In this document: positions 44,277-56,070 of the stretch, one piece after another
How the letters are laid out: each line of letters begins with the position of its first letter
Numbering within the stretch: the stretch's first letter is position 1
Source: Stomoxys calcitrans
Taxonomy: Eukaryota > Arthropoda > Insecta > Diptera > Muscidae
NCBI RefSeq assembly: GCF_963082655.1
Contig: NC_081555.1
Coordinates: 32,894,438-32,958,437, forward strand
DNA: 64,000 nt
Reading direction: 5' to 3'
Made by a program: the position numbers and the translations under genes
Notes under the pieces: model-generated
The model's input: only the letters and a program-made list of their open reading frames with translations
Database searches by the model: none
What the model was told of the DNA's origin: nothing

Positions 44277-45619
44277 AACAAGTAAAAGCTTGCTAAGTTC
44301 GGCCGGGCCGAATCTTATATACCCTCCACCATGGATCGCATTTGTCGAGTTCTTTTCCCGGCATCTCTTCTTAGGCAAAAAAAGGATATAAGAGAAGATT
44401 TGCTCTGCTATTAGAGCGATATCAAGATATGGTCCGGTGTGGACCACAATTAAATTATATGTTGGAGACCTGTGTAAAATGTCAGCCAATTCGAATAAGA
44501 ATTGCGCCCTTTGGGGGCTCAAGAAGTAAAATAGAGAGATGGATTTATATAGGTGATGCATCGGGCTATAGACCGATTCAGACCATAATAAACACGTATG
44601 TTGATGGTCATGGCAGAATCCGTCGTACAAAATTTCAGGCAAATCGGATAATAATTGCGACCTCTATAGGCTCAAGAAGTCAAGATCCCAGATCGGTTTA
44701 TATGACAGCTATATCAGGTTATGAACCGATTTGAACCATACTTGGCACAGTTGTTGGGTATCATAACAAAACACGTCGTGCGAAATTTCATTCCAATCGG
44801 ATAAGAATTGCGCACTCTAGAGGCTCTAGAAGTCAAGACCCAAGATCGGTTTATATGACAGCTATATCAGGTAATAGACCGATTTGAACCATACTTGGCA
44901 CAGTTGTTGGATATCATAACAAAACACGTTGTGCAAAATTTCATTCCAATCGGATAAGAATTGCGGACTCTAGAGGCACTAGAAGTCAAGACCCAAGATC
45001 GGTTTATATGACAGCTATATCGAGTAATAGACCGATTTGAACCATACTTGGCACAGTTGTTGGATATCATAACAAAACACGTTGTGCAAAATTTCATTCC
45101 AATCGGACAGGAATTGCGCCCTCTAGAGGCTCAAGAAGTCAAGACCCAAGATTGGTTTATATGGCAGCTATATCAGGTTATGAACTGATTTGAACCATAC
45201 TTGCAACAGTTGTTGGATATTATAACAAAACACGTCGTGCCAAAATTCATTCAAATCAGATAAGAATTGCGCCCTCTAGAGGCTCAAGGAGTCAAGACCC
45301 AAGATCAGTTTATATGACAGCTATATCAAAACATGGACCGATATGGCCCATTTACAATACCAACCGACCTACACTAATAAGAAGTATTTTTGCAAAATTT
45401 CAAGCGGCTAGCTTTACTCCTTCGGAAGTTAGCGTGCTTTCGACAGACAGACGGACGGACGGACGGACGGACAGACGGACGGACATGGCTAGATCGACAT
45501 AAAATGTCACGACGATCAAGAATATATATACTTTATGGGGTCTCAGACGAATATTTCGAGTAGTTACAAACAGAATGACGAAATTAGTATACCCCCCATC
45601 TTATGGTGGAGGGTATAAC
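44277..45619 (+). mobile_element. Family A repeat, complete copy
   Basis: Starts AACAAGTAAAAGCTTGCTAAG, palindrome 44298-44312, TATACCCTCCACCATGGATCG; about six monomers; a (GACG)n tract near 45446-45485; GATCAAGAATATATATACTT; and GGTGGAGGGTATAAC. Two neighbouring monomers (about 44820-44970 and 44970-45110) are unusually alike, suggesting a recent internal unit duplication. Confidence 0.88.
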
Positions 45620-46056
45620 AATATTGGCAGGGATTCAAATGTGTTAGGGTCCTACAGAGATACTCGACACTCGACAAAAATCATCGTCCCGGTATCCGTT
45701 CTAAAGTTCTGTCATTCCACCCTATTATCCCATGCACATTCATTTTCCTAATCAATTCACTCCCCATTCCTTGAGTCAAGGAAGATCCACACCGCAGACG
45801 GCTTTGGAGGTTTAGGTGAATATGCAAAACTTTGAGTCTTTAGCTATGCCGCTAAGGACGCACTTATGCTGAGGGAGCTTAGCAGGACATATCCTCGGTT
45901 CCATTCTGGATACCATGAATGTCAGGGGGTAGCCTGTGAAGCGTCTCAGACTACCTGTCGTCAAAATCGCCACGGTCTCGATTTCATACCGGATACTATC
46001 AATGTCGGGGGTAGGCTGTGGGGGGTCTCAGACTACCTGTCGTGGAGACTGATTGA
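45620..46056. other. Unassigned segment with an internal duplication
   Basis: The phrase GTCTCAGACTACCTGTCGT occurs twice (near 45940 and 46024), each preceded by a TGTCNGGGGTAG-like stretch. The second copy runs straight into the RT of LINE eta. It may be upstream LINE sequence. No domain was recognised. Confidence 0.4.
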
Positions 46057-47262
46057 AAACAGGGAGTTTCCCAAGGTGGAGTGATATCTTCGGCTCTGTT
46101 TAACCTCTACCTATCCTCCATCCCACCCCCTCCAGACGGCATAGAGATTGTATCATATGCGGACGATTGTACGATCATGGCATCAGGCCCCCCACCCATT
46201 GATGATATCTGCGATAGGTTGAACGTCTACCTCAACGAGCTTGCCTCATATTTCGCTGCAAGAAATCTGAAGATATCTGCCACAAAATCTTCAGCCACAC
46301 TGTTCACTACAAATACGCATGAGGTGAATTCTGAGCTGACTGTGATGGTCGATGGAGAAATGATTCCGACCATCAAGTGTCCCAAAATACTTGGCGTCAC
46401 ATTTGACAGCTCCTACACTTTCTCCTCACATGCCACAGCAATCTGCAATAAAGTCAAAAGTAGAAACAAGGTCCTCAAGTCACTCGCTGGCAGCACTTGG
46501 GGTGCAGACAAAGAAACCTTGTTGACCACGTACAAAGCAATTGGCCGGTCTGTGGTAAGTTATGCAGCGCCAATGTGGTCACGTCAACTTTGTGACACGC
46601 AGTGGAATAATATTCAGATCTGTCAGAATGCCGCCCTCCGAACTGCGACAGGCTGTCTCCACAGTTCTCATGTGGACCACCTCCATCAGGAGACAAAGAT
46701 CCTATCAGTGCGAAGACATAACTACAGGCTGTCCAAGCAATACCTTTTGGGCTGTTATCGCAGAAACCATACAAATTATCATCTTGTTGATAGATATCCA
46801 CCGCCCAGAAGCCTTAAGGTAGATCTACATGATCTAGAGCGTGAGGTTCAGCGTTACAAGAGAGAACCTCTAGATCAAGCGGCATATCAAGCGGGTCTGA
46901 ACAACATTCATGCAGACACGGTAGCAGAAGCGGTAATTGGCTACCGGGTGAATGTAGTCCTTGAAGAACGACCGCCACCCATTGCACCCGAAGAAATCGA
47001 CCTCCACCGGCAAACCAGAGTAGTTCTGGCTCAATTACGTTCCGGCCGATGCAGCCGCCTCCATTTCCACAGAGCTAGGATTGATGCCGACGTGCAAGAT
47101 GTATGTCCCGATTGTAACCAGGGACCGCACGAAACACGTCACCTGTTTAACTGCCCGGCCAGACCCACTCGACTCAGACCCAGATCCTTGTGGACGCACC
47201 CCATCTTAGTCGCGGAGTTCCTGGGTCTTGACACTCAACAGAATCAAGCAGACGAAAGATAG
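46057..47262 (+). pseudogene. Reverse transcriptase C-terminal part of LINE eta, open frame
   Basis: The frame is open from 46057, after a TGA at 46054, and reads KQGVSQGGVISSALFN, the RT motif B. Then YADDCTIMASG (YADD intact at 46156-46167), LKISATKSSATLF, KILGVTFDSSYTF, YKAIGRSVVSYAAPMWSR and QNAALRTATGCLHSS. A C-terminal knuckle CPDCNQGPHETRHLFNCP precedes TRLRPRSLWTHPILVAEFLG. It ends at a TAG. It is the longest real-looking frame here, at 400-odd codons. There is no ATG at its start and the endonuclease and first half of RT are gone, so it is not functional alone. Confidence 0.87.
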
Positions 47263-47300
47263 AACACAATAAACTGCTACAACAACAACAACAAAAGGTG
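46057..47300 (+). mobile_element. LINE copy eta (jockey-like), 3' half
   Basis: Begins inside RT at motif B and runs to a 3' end with AATAAA at 47268-47273, CTGCTAC and a CAA-repeat tail to about 47296. It has no RNase H domain, unlike the alpha and epsilon families, and its protein is unrelated to them beyond the RT motifs. 5' truncation is typical of LINE insertion. Confidence 0.85.
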
Positions 47301-48310
47301 AAGTTGGAGACGGATACCCCATTTGAAGAGAAATAGAGCTTGGTCCTCACTAATGGCTCCAGGATGGAGTCAGGGATGAGACTGTGTGTCTGTTCAGAGA
47401 CCCTCGGCATCGGTATGTCAATTAGACTACCGAACGAGTGTAGGTCTTTTTGAGACAAAGGTCTGTCCCATAACGTTGGCCGCAAAAGAGATCCGGAGGT
47501 TATAAGTGGACAGTAAGACGGTCCTCAAGACGTGGTATTCGAAGACGGTTAGGTTTAAGAGCGTGGCGATACATCAGTGTTCTGGGAAGTGAAAAGGCAG
47601 ACGAGAATGCCATGGCACGCAAATCTTCTGCCATTTGATTCGTAGACGTTGAGGTCGAAGAGCTTTGCGGAGTGTTTGGTTGCCCTAAACGGGCTCGTGC
47701 CTCATGACATTGTGCCGGCCTGTGTTCCCGGACACATCAGTGTTCTGGGAAGTGAAAAGGCAGACGAGAATGCCATGGCAAGCAGATCTGCTGCCGGTCT
47801 TGCACACGTGTGTTTTGTTAAACTGCTGAACATAGTTGATAAGATGGCTAGGGCAGAGGCGTAGGTGATGTGGGCCAACTAACGACTGAAAGAGGTCGAG
47901 GGAATTGCTGTCCCCTGAGCACAATTACAAGGGTAAAAAGCGGACACTGTGTGATAGCCCATATGAACTCGCCCATCGAAACCCCTCACAACTATTACTG
48001 CGGACGCTGAGAGGAAGCAGGAACACCTGCTCTGCTCATGCCCGGGTCTACAGGGTCACAGTCTTTCCATCCTAGGCAGTCGGATTTTCTCCGATCGCGG
48101 CGATTTTGTAGAGGATTTTCTGGGAAGTTTTCACATACATGAAAAGGTTAGTTTTAGGTGGCAGTCTGCCATCTGACTCACTTAAACATTTTCGCCCACT
48201 GTGATATCACAGGAACAGGAAAAGGAAGAAGCTTTTGTAGTTTTTCCCGTTGCTTTAAAAGACCTAACAACATGGGATGTTCGCATCCGCTTAATCAGAC
48301 ATGTTCTCAA
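47300..48310 (+). mobile_element. LINE copy zeta (R1-like, epsilon type), RNase H and 3' UTR
   Basis: Frames give an RNase H start (LTNGSRMESGMRLCVCSETL, RLPNECRSF), later VPGHISVLGSEKADENAM, and a knuckle part QEHLLCSCPGLQGHSL before RIFSDRGDFVEDFLGSF. The 3' UTR follows: GGTGGCAGTCTGCCATCTGAC, CACTTAAACATTTTCGCCCA. That UTR recurs at 58525 and, inverted, at 59140. Heavily broken. Confidence 0.75.
47570..47810 (+). repeat. Local duplication in LINE zeta RNase H
   Basis: The stretch ACATCAGTGTTCTGGGAAGTG through GCAGACGAGAATGCCATGGCA occurs at about 47572-47625 and again at 47738-47790, about 167 bp apart. The first copy runs into AATCTTCTGCC, the second into GATCTGCTGCC. Confidence 0.75.
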
Positions 48311-48676
48311 AGAAATGAGAACCTAAAGTGGAACTCCTTTTGACCAGTGCCAGTGATACACATGCAGATGTTCTATTGTCTTTTCTCCACGTCACCACAG
48401 TTTCGGCAAAAGTCGTTACCATGTTTTTCGATCATGACGGATATAATGAATGAGACGTCCGTTCTTGCCAGCGACTGTAAAGGGGTACCCTTACAACTTG
48501 AGATGATCGCACCAGCAAAAAAGACATGTTCTCAAAGAAAGAAGAACCTAAAGTGGAAAACAGATTATCTACAGTCTCTTCTTCCTGGACGTCCTCACAG
48601 TTTGTCAGCATGTTTTTCGATCATTCAGTGACCTATCACGAGATGGCAAGATCTGCCACAAATCCAAATCATACAT
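48311..48676. repeat. LINE 3' UTR-related segment with local repeats
   Basis: ACATGTTCTCAAAGAAATGAG (48300) recurs as ACATGTTCTCAAAGAAAGAAG (48526), each followed by AACCTAAAGTGGAA. The same phrase ends the UTR piece at about 58705. This looks like LINE 3' sequence partly duplicated in place. Confidence 0.55.
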
Positions 48677-49040
48677 AACAAGTAAGAGCGTGCTAAGTTC
48701 GGCCGGGCCGAATCTCATATACCCTCAACAATGGATCGCATCTGTCGAGTTCTTTGCGCAGTATCCCTTTTAAGGCAAACAAAGAATAATGAATAACGAC
48801 GGAGGAGGAGCTATATCAAGTTATAATCGGATTCGGGGCTCAAGAAGCAAAATCGGGAGATCGGTTTATATGGGAGCTGTATCAAGCTATAGATAGATTC
48901 AGACCATATTGCACACGCATATTGAAGGCCATGGGAGAAGTCGGATGAGAATTGCGCTCTCTAGAGGCTCAAGAAGTCAAGACCCAAGATCAGTTTATAT
49001 GGCAGCTATATCAAAACGTGGACCGATTTGGCCCACAAGT
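48677..49040 (+). mobile_element. Family A repeat, truncated
   Basis: AACAAGTAAGAGCGTGCTAAG, intact palindrome at 48698-48712, TATACCCTCAACAATGGATCG and two or three shortened monomers. It stops near GATTTGGCCCACAAG. The GACG end is absent. Confidence 0.78.
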
Positions 49041-49154
49041 TTTTTTTCGATTTTCTCCCACTGTGTGATGTATAAAACATTCCCCAACTCCGACTATTCA
49101 CTCAGACTTCACTACATTTGGTGTAAAATCTCTATTTGTGAAATGTACCGTTAA

Positions 49155-49455
49155 TGGAGGTCACCGTGGCGCAGAGGTTAGCATGTCCGTCTATGACGCT
49201 GTAAGCCTGGGTTCGAATCCTGGCGAGAACATCCGGAAAAAATGCTAACACTGGCGACATTAGTGAGATACTACGCCACGTAAAAACTTCTCCCCAAAGA
49301 GGTGTCGCATGGCGCCCCCTTTTCGGAATCGGCTATTAAAAGGGGGTCCCTTATAATTGAGCTAAAGCCTGAATCGAACATCACTCATCGATATGTGAGA
49401 AGTTTGCCAATGTTCCTGAATAGAATGTTCATGGGCAAATTTGTATTTGGAGAGG
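49155..49455 (+). mobile_element. SINE1 copy
   Basis: Head GTCACCGTGGCGCAGAGGTTAG with B box GGTTCGAATCC, body GTGTCGCATGGCGCC, 3' part GTTCCTGAATAGAATGTTC. A deletion removes part of the body after GCGAGAACATC. Confidence 0.85.
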
Positions 49456-49520
49456 AAGTACAGGCACTCCAAGCAATAGTTGTAGTGCATCTTTAGATCT
49501 ACACACAGGCAAGACCTTGG

Positions 49521-49572
49521 ATGGGATAAAGGAGAGAATGGCCGTATTTGCCCATTCTCTCCTTTATCCCAT
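49521..49572. repeat. Perfect 21-bp hairpin
   Basis: ATGGGATAAAGGAGAGAATGG at 49521-49541 is followed, after a 10-base loop, by its exact reverse complement at 49552-49572. The right arm is also directly repeated in part (CCCATTCTCTCCTTT occurs twice). It lies just after a SINE1 copy and belongs to no repeat family I recognise. Confidence 0.85.
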
Positions 49573-49639
49573 TCTCTCCTTTCTTGGGTAAAAAACATTT
49601 TCCAAAAAATTTTTTAATGATTACGTATTCTGTGTATAA

Positions 49640-50455
49640 AAACCTGACCTTCTGATCTCATAAAATCGGCATTAAGTTATATATAACCGCTATATAGACC
49701 GATCTCCAAACTTGAAGTTTTAAGGCAAAATTGGTAATTTTTCATCCAATTACGATGAAATTTGACACAGTGATACGCGGAAGACCTCTTCTCATTTCTG
49801 TGTAGTGTGGTCCAGGTTGGACAATATTTGCTAATATTGCTGCCCTATAGACCGACCGCCCGACCTACCGATACAGGGTATTAAGGCCATAAAGCATCCA
49901 TTTATTACCTGATTTCGATGAAAATTGGTATAGTGAGTTCTGGTAGACCCCTACGCATTCATGTCAAATGTGGTCTAGATCGGACCATATTTGGATATAG
50001 CTGCCATATAGACCGATCTCTCGATATAGAGAATTAAGCCTATACTAGGAGCATTTTTTTCCGATTTCGATGAAATTTGAATCAGTTAGCTTTGGAACAT
50101 ATCTAGACCTTTTTGTTGAATATCGTCCAGATCGGACCATATTTCGATTTAGAGTGTTGAGCCCAAAAAAAGAGCATTTTTTATCTGATGTTGGTGAAAT
50201 GTGAACATTGAGTCTTAATAGATCTCTACACCTTTTTTTCAATATCGCCCAGATCGGATCATATTTGGATATAGCTGCCATACAGACCAACCTCTCGATA
50301 TACTCTTTATCGGGAGATCGGTCTACATGGCAGCTATATCCAAATATGGTCCGATCTGGACTACATTGGACAGGAATGGGAAGAAGTCTACCAGAACTCA
50401 CTGTACCAATTCTCATCGAAATCGGGTAATAAATTGATGTTTGTTGGCCTTTAGG
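49640..50455. repeat. Family D monomers with an inversion junction near 50300
   Basis: About three ~180-bp monomers run in one sense (GATATAGCTGCCATATAGACC, TTCGATGAAATTTG, AGTGAGTTCTGGTAG). At about 50295 the sense flips: GGGAGATCGGTCTACATGGC, GGCAGCTATATCCAAATATGG. D resembles B but has its own body sequence. Neither end of an element is visible. Confidence 0.7.
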
Positions 50456-52043
50456 TATCACTTGCAACAACTGCGCTTAGTATGGTTCATATCGGTCTAT
50501 GTTTTGATATAGCTGCCATATAAACCGATCTGGGAGCTTGACTTCTTAACCTCTAGAGAGCGCAATTCTCATCCGATTTGACTGAAATTTTGCACGTAAC
50601 GTTGTGGCATCACTTCCAACAACTGTGCCAAGTATGGTTCAAATCGGTTTATAACCTGATATAGCTGTGACATAAACCGATCTGGGATCTTGACTTCTTG
50701 AGCAAATAGAGCGTGCAATTCTCATCCGATTTGGCTGAAATTTAGCATGAGGTGTTTTTTTTATGACTTCCAACAACTGTGCTTAGTATGGTTCATATAG
50801 GTCTATGTTTTGATATAGCTGCCATATAAACCGATCTTGGGTCTCGACTTCTTGAGCCTCTAGAGGGCGCAATTCTCATCCGATTTGACTGAAATTTTGC
50901 ACGTAATGTTTTGGCATCATTTCCAACAACTGTGTTTAATATAATTCAAATCGCGGTTCGTAATTTGGTATAGCTGTCATAAAAACCCATCTTGGTTCTT
51001 GACTTCTTGAGCCTCTAGAGGGCGCAATTCTTAACCGATTTGGCTGAAATTTTGCGCGTGGTGTTTTTGTATTACTTTCAACAACTGCGCCCAGTATGGT
51101 TCATATCGGTCCGTGTTTTGATATAGCTGCCATATAAACCGATCTAGGGTCTTGACTTCTTGTGCCTCTAGAGGGCGCAATTCTCATCCGATTTAGATGA
51201 AATTTTGCACGTAGTGTTTTGGCATCACTTCCAACAACTGTGCTAAGTTCGGTTCATAATTTGGTATAGCTGCCATATAAACCGATCTTTGGTCTCGACT
51301 TATTGAGCCTCTAGAGGGCGCAATTCTCGTCCGATTGGACTAAAATTTTGCACGTGGTATTTTGGTATCATTTTCAATAACGGCGCTGGGTATGGTTCAT
51401 ATAGGTCTATGTTTTGATATACAGGGTGGCTGATGAAAGCCGCTACCAAAAAAAAATGTAATAACTTTTTTTCTATTTAATAATAATAATTTAATAATTA
51501 ATTTAATTAATTAATTAATTAATTTAATTAATAATAATTTAATAATTAATTTAATAATTTAATTTAACATGAATAAAAGAAAAATGTATTCCATACACCG
51601 AAAAAAAAATGTAGCAATATTCATCATTGTAGCAATATTCATCAGCCACCCTGTAGCTGCCATATAAACCGACCTGGGATCTTGACTTCTTGAACCTCTA
51701 GAGGGAACAATTCTCATCCGATTTGGCAGAAATTTTGTTCAACAGCTTCTCTCATGACCTTCAACACACGTGTCTAATATGGTCTGAAACGATTAATACC
51801 TTGATACTACTATCTCCTCCGATTTTGCTTCTTGAGCCCCTACAAGACTTCTACAATGTTCAGCATTCATTTATGGTCCGAATTAGACTATAACTTCATA
51901 TAGCTCCAATTGCATAACAGTTCTTATTCAATATTCTTTGTTTGCCTAAGAAGAGGTACCGCACATAGTACTCGACAAATGCGATCCATGGTGGAGGGTA
52001 TATAAAATTCGGTCCGGGCGAACTTAGCATGCTCTTACTTGTT
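50456..52043 (-). mobile_element. Family A repeat, minus orientation, hosting a MITE
   Basis: About seven monomers (TTGACTTCTTGAGCCTCTAG, GATATAGCTGCCATATAAACC) are followed by GATCCATGGTGGAGGGTATA, the worn palindrome ATTCGGTCCGGGCGAACTT and GCTCTTACTTGTT. The GACG end is missing and replaced by the D array. It is split at 51420-51655 by a Tc1-like MITE. Confidence 0.85.
51422..51653. mobile_element. Tc1-like MITE, 232 bp, nested in family A
   Basis: Both ends begin CAGGGTGGCTGATGAA and are inverted copies of each other. TA flanks it at 51420-51421 and 51654-51655, while uninterrupted monomers read TTTTGATATAGCTGCCATAT, so the insertion point is exact. The interior is an AT-only near-palindrome (TTAATTAATTAATTAATT). 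No coding capacity. Confidence 0.95.
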
Positions 52044-52089
52044 TATGTTTCGATTTTCTCCCATTGTGCGACATGGGATTATAATACGC

Positions 52090-52495
52090 ACATTCTTTTT
52101 CAACAAAAACTAACTAAAGACCGACATCTCAACTTTCTCAAACATGCTATCTGCAGCCCAATTCTCCCTGTAGGGAAAGCTAATCCTAAATATCTCGAAT
52201 AGATCTCTACGCCGGGTAGTCTGAAACCTTTCACAACTTTCCCCTTCGCATTCATAGTTTCCAGAATACAACCGCCCTCGTGTCGCATGTTGACTTTGCT
52301 TAGTTTAGAGGCAACCTTGGTGGCACAGTTGCGGAATTTTTAGCATCGTTTTCCAGTCTACCAATGATCGCGTGTTTGCATCCCAGGCTAGTCCTTGGAC
52401 CTTCTCTAACTTTATAGAATGAAATCGATCTGCCATCCACAGACTAGTTATACAACAAGTCGTCTTTGGGTAAACGCCCAACTTTCTACCCACCA
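52090..52495 (-). pseudogene. LINE RT C-terminal fragment (R1/LOA-like)
   Basis: The minus-strand frames read SIKLEKVQGLAW, then SLVDWKTMLKIPQLCHQ, and later SKVNMRHEGGCILETM. Their order and spacing match the thumb region after RT in R1-type LINEs (KVQRLACLGITGA...ALE.LL.IPPL). The motif match is partial, so the call is moderate. It sits between the ends of A and B copies. Confidence 0.45.
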
Positions 52496-52530
52496 TCCTC
52501 CTCCTGCAGAAGTGAAAAGCCTGCGGTCTT

Positions 52531-54643
<2,113 letters not shown>

Positions 54644-56070
54644 TTTTATGCATTTCGCCTCCACAGGTAGTTGGTAGAGTGTTTAATTCTCATGGTTTGG
54701 TCCAGTAACCTTCAATTTCCTAACTTTGTTGTTTATAATGCTGTCCGCCCTATGTTATAAGCAAAATGTTTAAGTGTTCCCCTTTTATTCCAGCAAATTA
54801 CTTGTATTACATAAAATGTAAATGTTCTTTCCAACCAGATAAGTGATCAAACAAAAAGCACGGTATTAAACGGCACAAACAGGCTAAAACAACATTCTCC
54901 ATTCTTACATAACAAATTCTGTGTGTGTTTAGTCTTTGGAATATCATAACATATTGGCAGTGGCAAATAATGATATGCGCAAACTTCAGCAAAGCAAATT
55001 CGAAGCTGACCAATACATTGTTCAACAGAATTCAAAAGTTCCTAAGTGGAGGTATGGCAGTGGTCAAATGGCCAAAAAAAAACTCCCCAACTGGACAATG
55101 ACCATGGCTAAGAGAGCATTTTGTATCAGAATTGATTGCCATAGGCATTTCAGCATTTTGGTACCGTTGTGCGGTGATCGAGAGCAGCGCTGTTTCATTG
55201 GCCAGAGGACATATTCGTAACTGTTAATCGCCATGGTAATCGTTCATAATATGTCATGCCACCAAAGTGAGGGCGTGGTGTCCGTTTACGCCGTTTTTCT
55301 TTTTTTGGAATTCTGTAGAGAATTTTGTTTGAGACAAACAGTAACAAGCGATTTGTATGCTAATAAATAATGACTAAATGGAGAGCAAAGCAGAAACCAC
55401 ACCACACATATAACAACCATATTGAGGGTGGAGAAGTAGAACCTCTTTTGTATGTAACCCCAACTTAAGACAATTGATTAGAGTCATGTTATCAACGAGT
55501 CTAGCCTCAATTCTTTAATTAATAAAGCAAAAATGTGTGACTTTAATTAAGTGTTGAGCTTAAATCGCTTGTGATAGGTTTCTGTCAAAATATGAAATTA
55601 TTTACCAGATTGAATTGAGTGATTAATGCCATACACTCACCGATTTCCTATTCGTTGAAATTGTTTCTGTTCTCTTGACTCATATGGAGGATGTCTATCT
55701 TTAGTGTTATCTGGACACAATAAAAGGTGTGTCTCACAGAACCAATAATCCATTCCTCATTTTTCGCCACGAACCAAATGCCAAACAAGAAAAATAGGAA
55801 CTCAATAAGTGTTAAAGAACATTTTATAGAAAAAATGTTGATTATCGTAAAACAAAAAATGTTTTGTTAAGCTTTGCTTGACACTATCGAATGCAAGATG
55901 TCAAAATTACAATTTCAGTTCACTTCAAGTTCTTGTGGGAGGAAAACATTGTCATATCTCTGGACAGGCAGTGAAGGTGTGCTTAGTTTGATGTTGTGTT
56001 TGTAACAATCGTGAACCGATTACTTATTGACAGCTAAACGACCAATATTGCACCAATATTGCTTAGTAAT
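54644..56070. other. Unassigned DNA with a possible SINE2 relic
   Basis: 54655-54720 (GGTAGTTGGTAGAGTGTTTA) resembles a worn SINE2 head. A 94-codon frame at 54936-55220 has no recognisable motif. The rest is AT-rich and unassigned. Confidence 0.45.

Noticed and set aside
47269..47300. AATAAA plus CAA repeat as a host gene terminator
   Set aside because: It directly follows the LINE eta stop codon and is best explained as that element's own 3' end.
54936..55220. 94-codon frame starting MEYHNILAVANNDMRKLQ
   Set aside because: No motif, no splice signals placed usefully and AT-rich surroundings; chance cannot be excluded, so it is not called as a gene.
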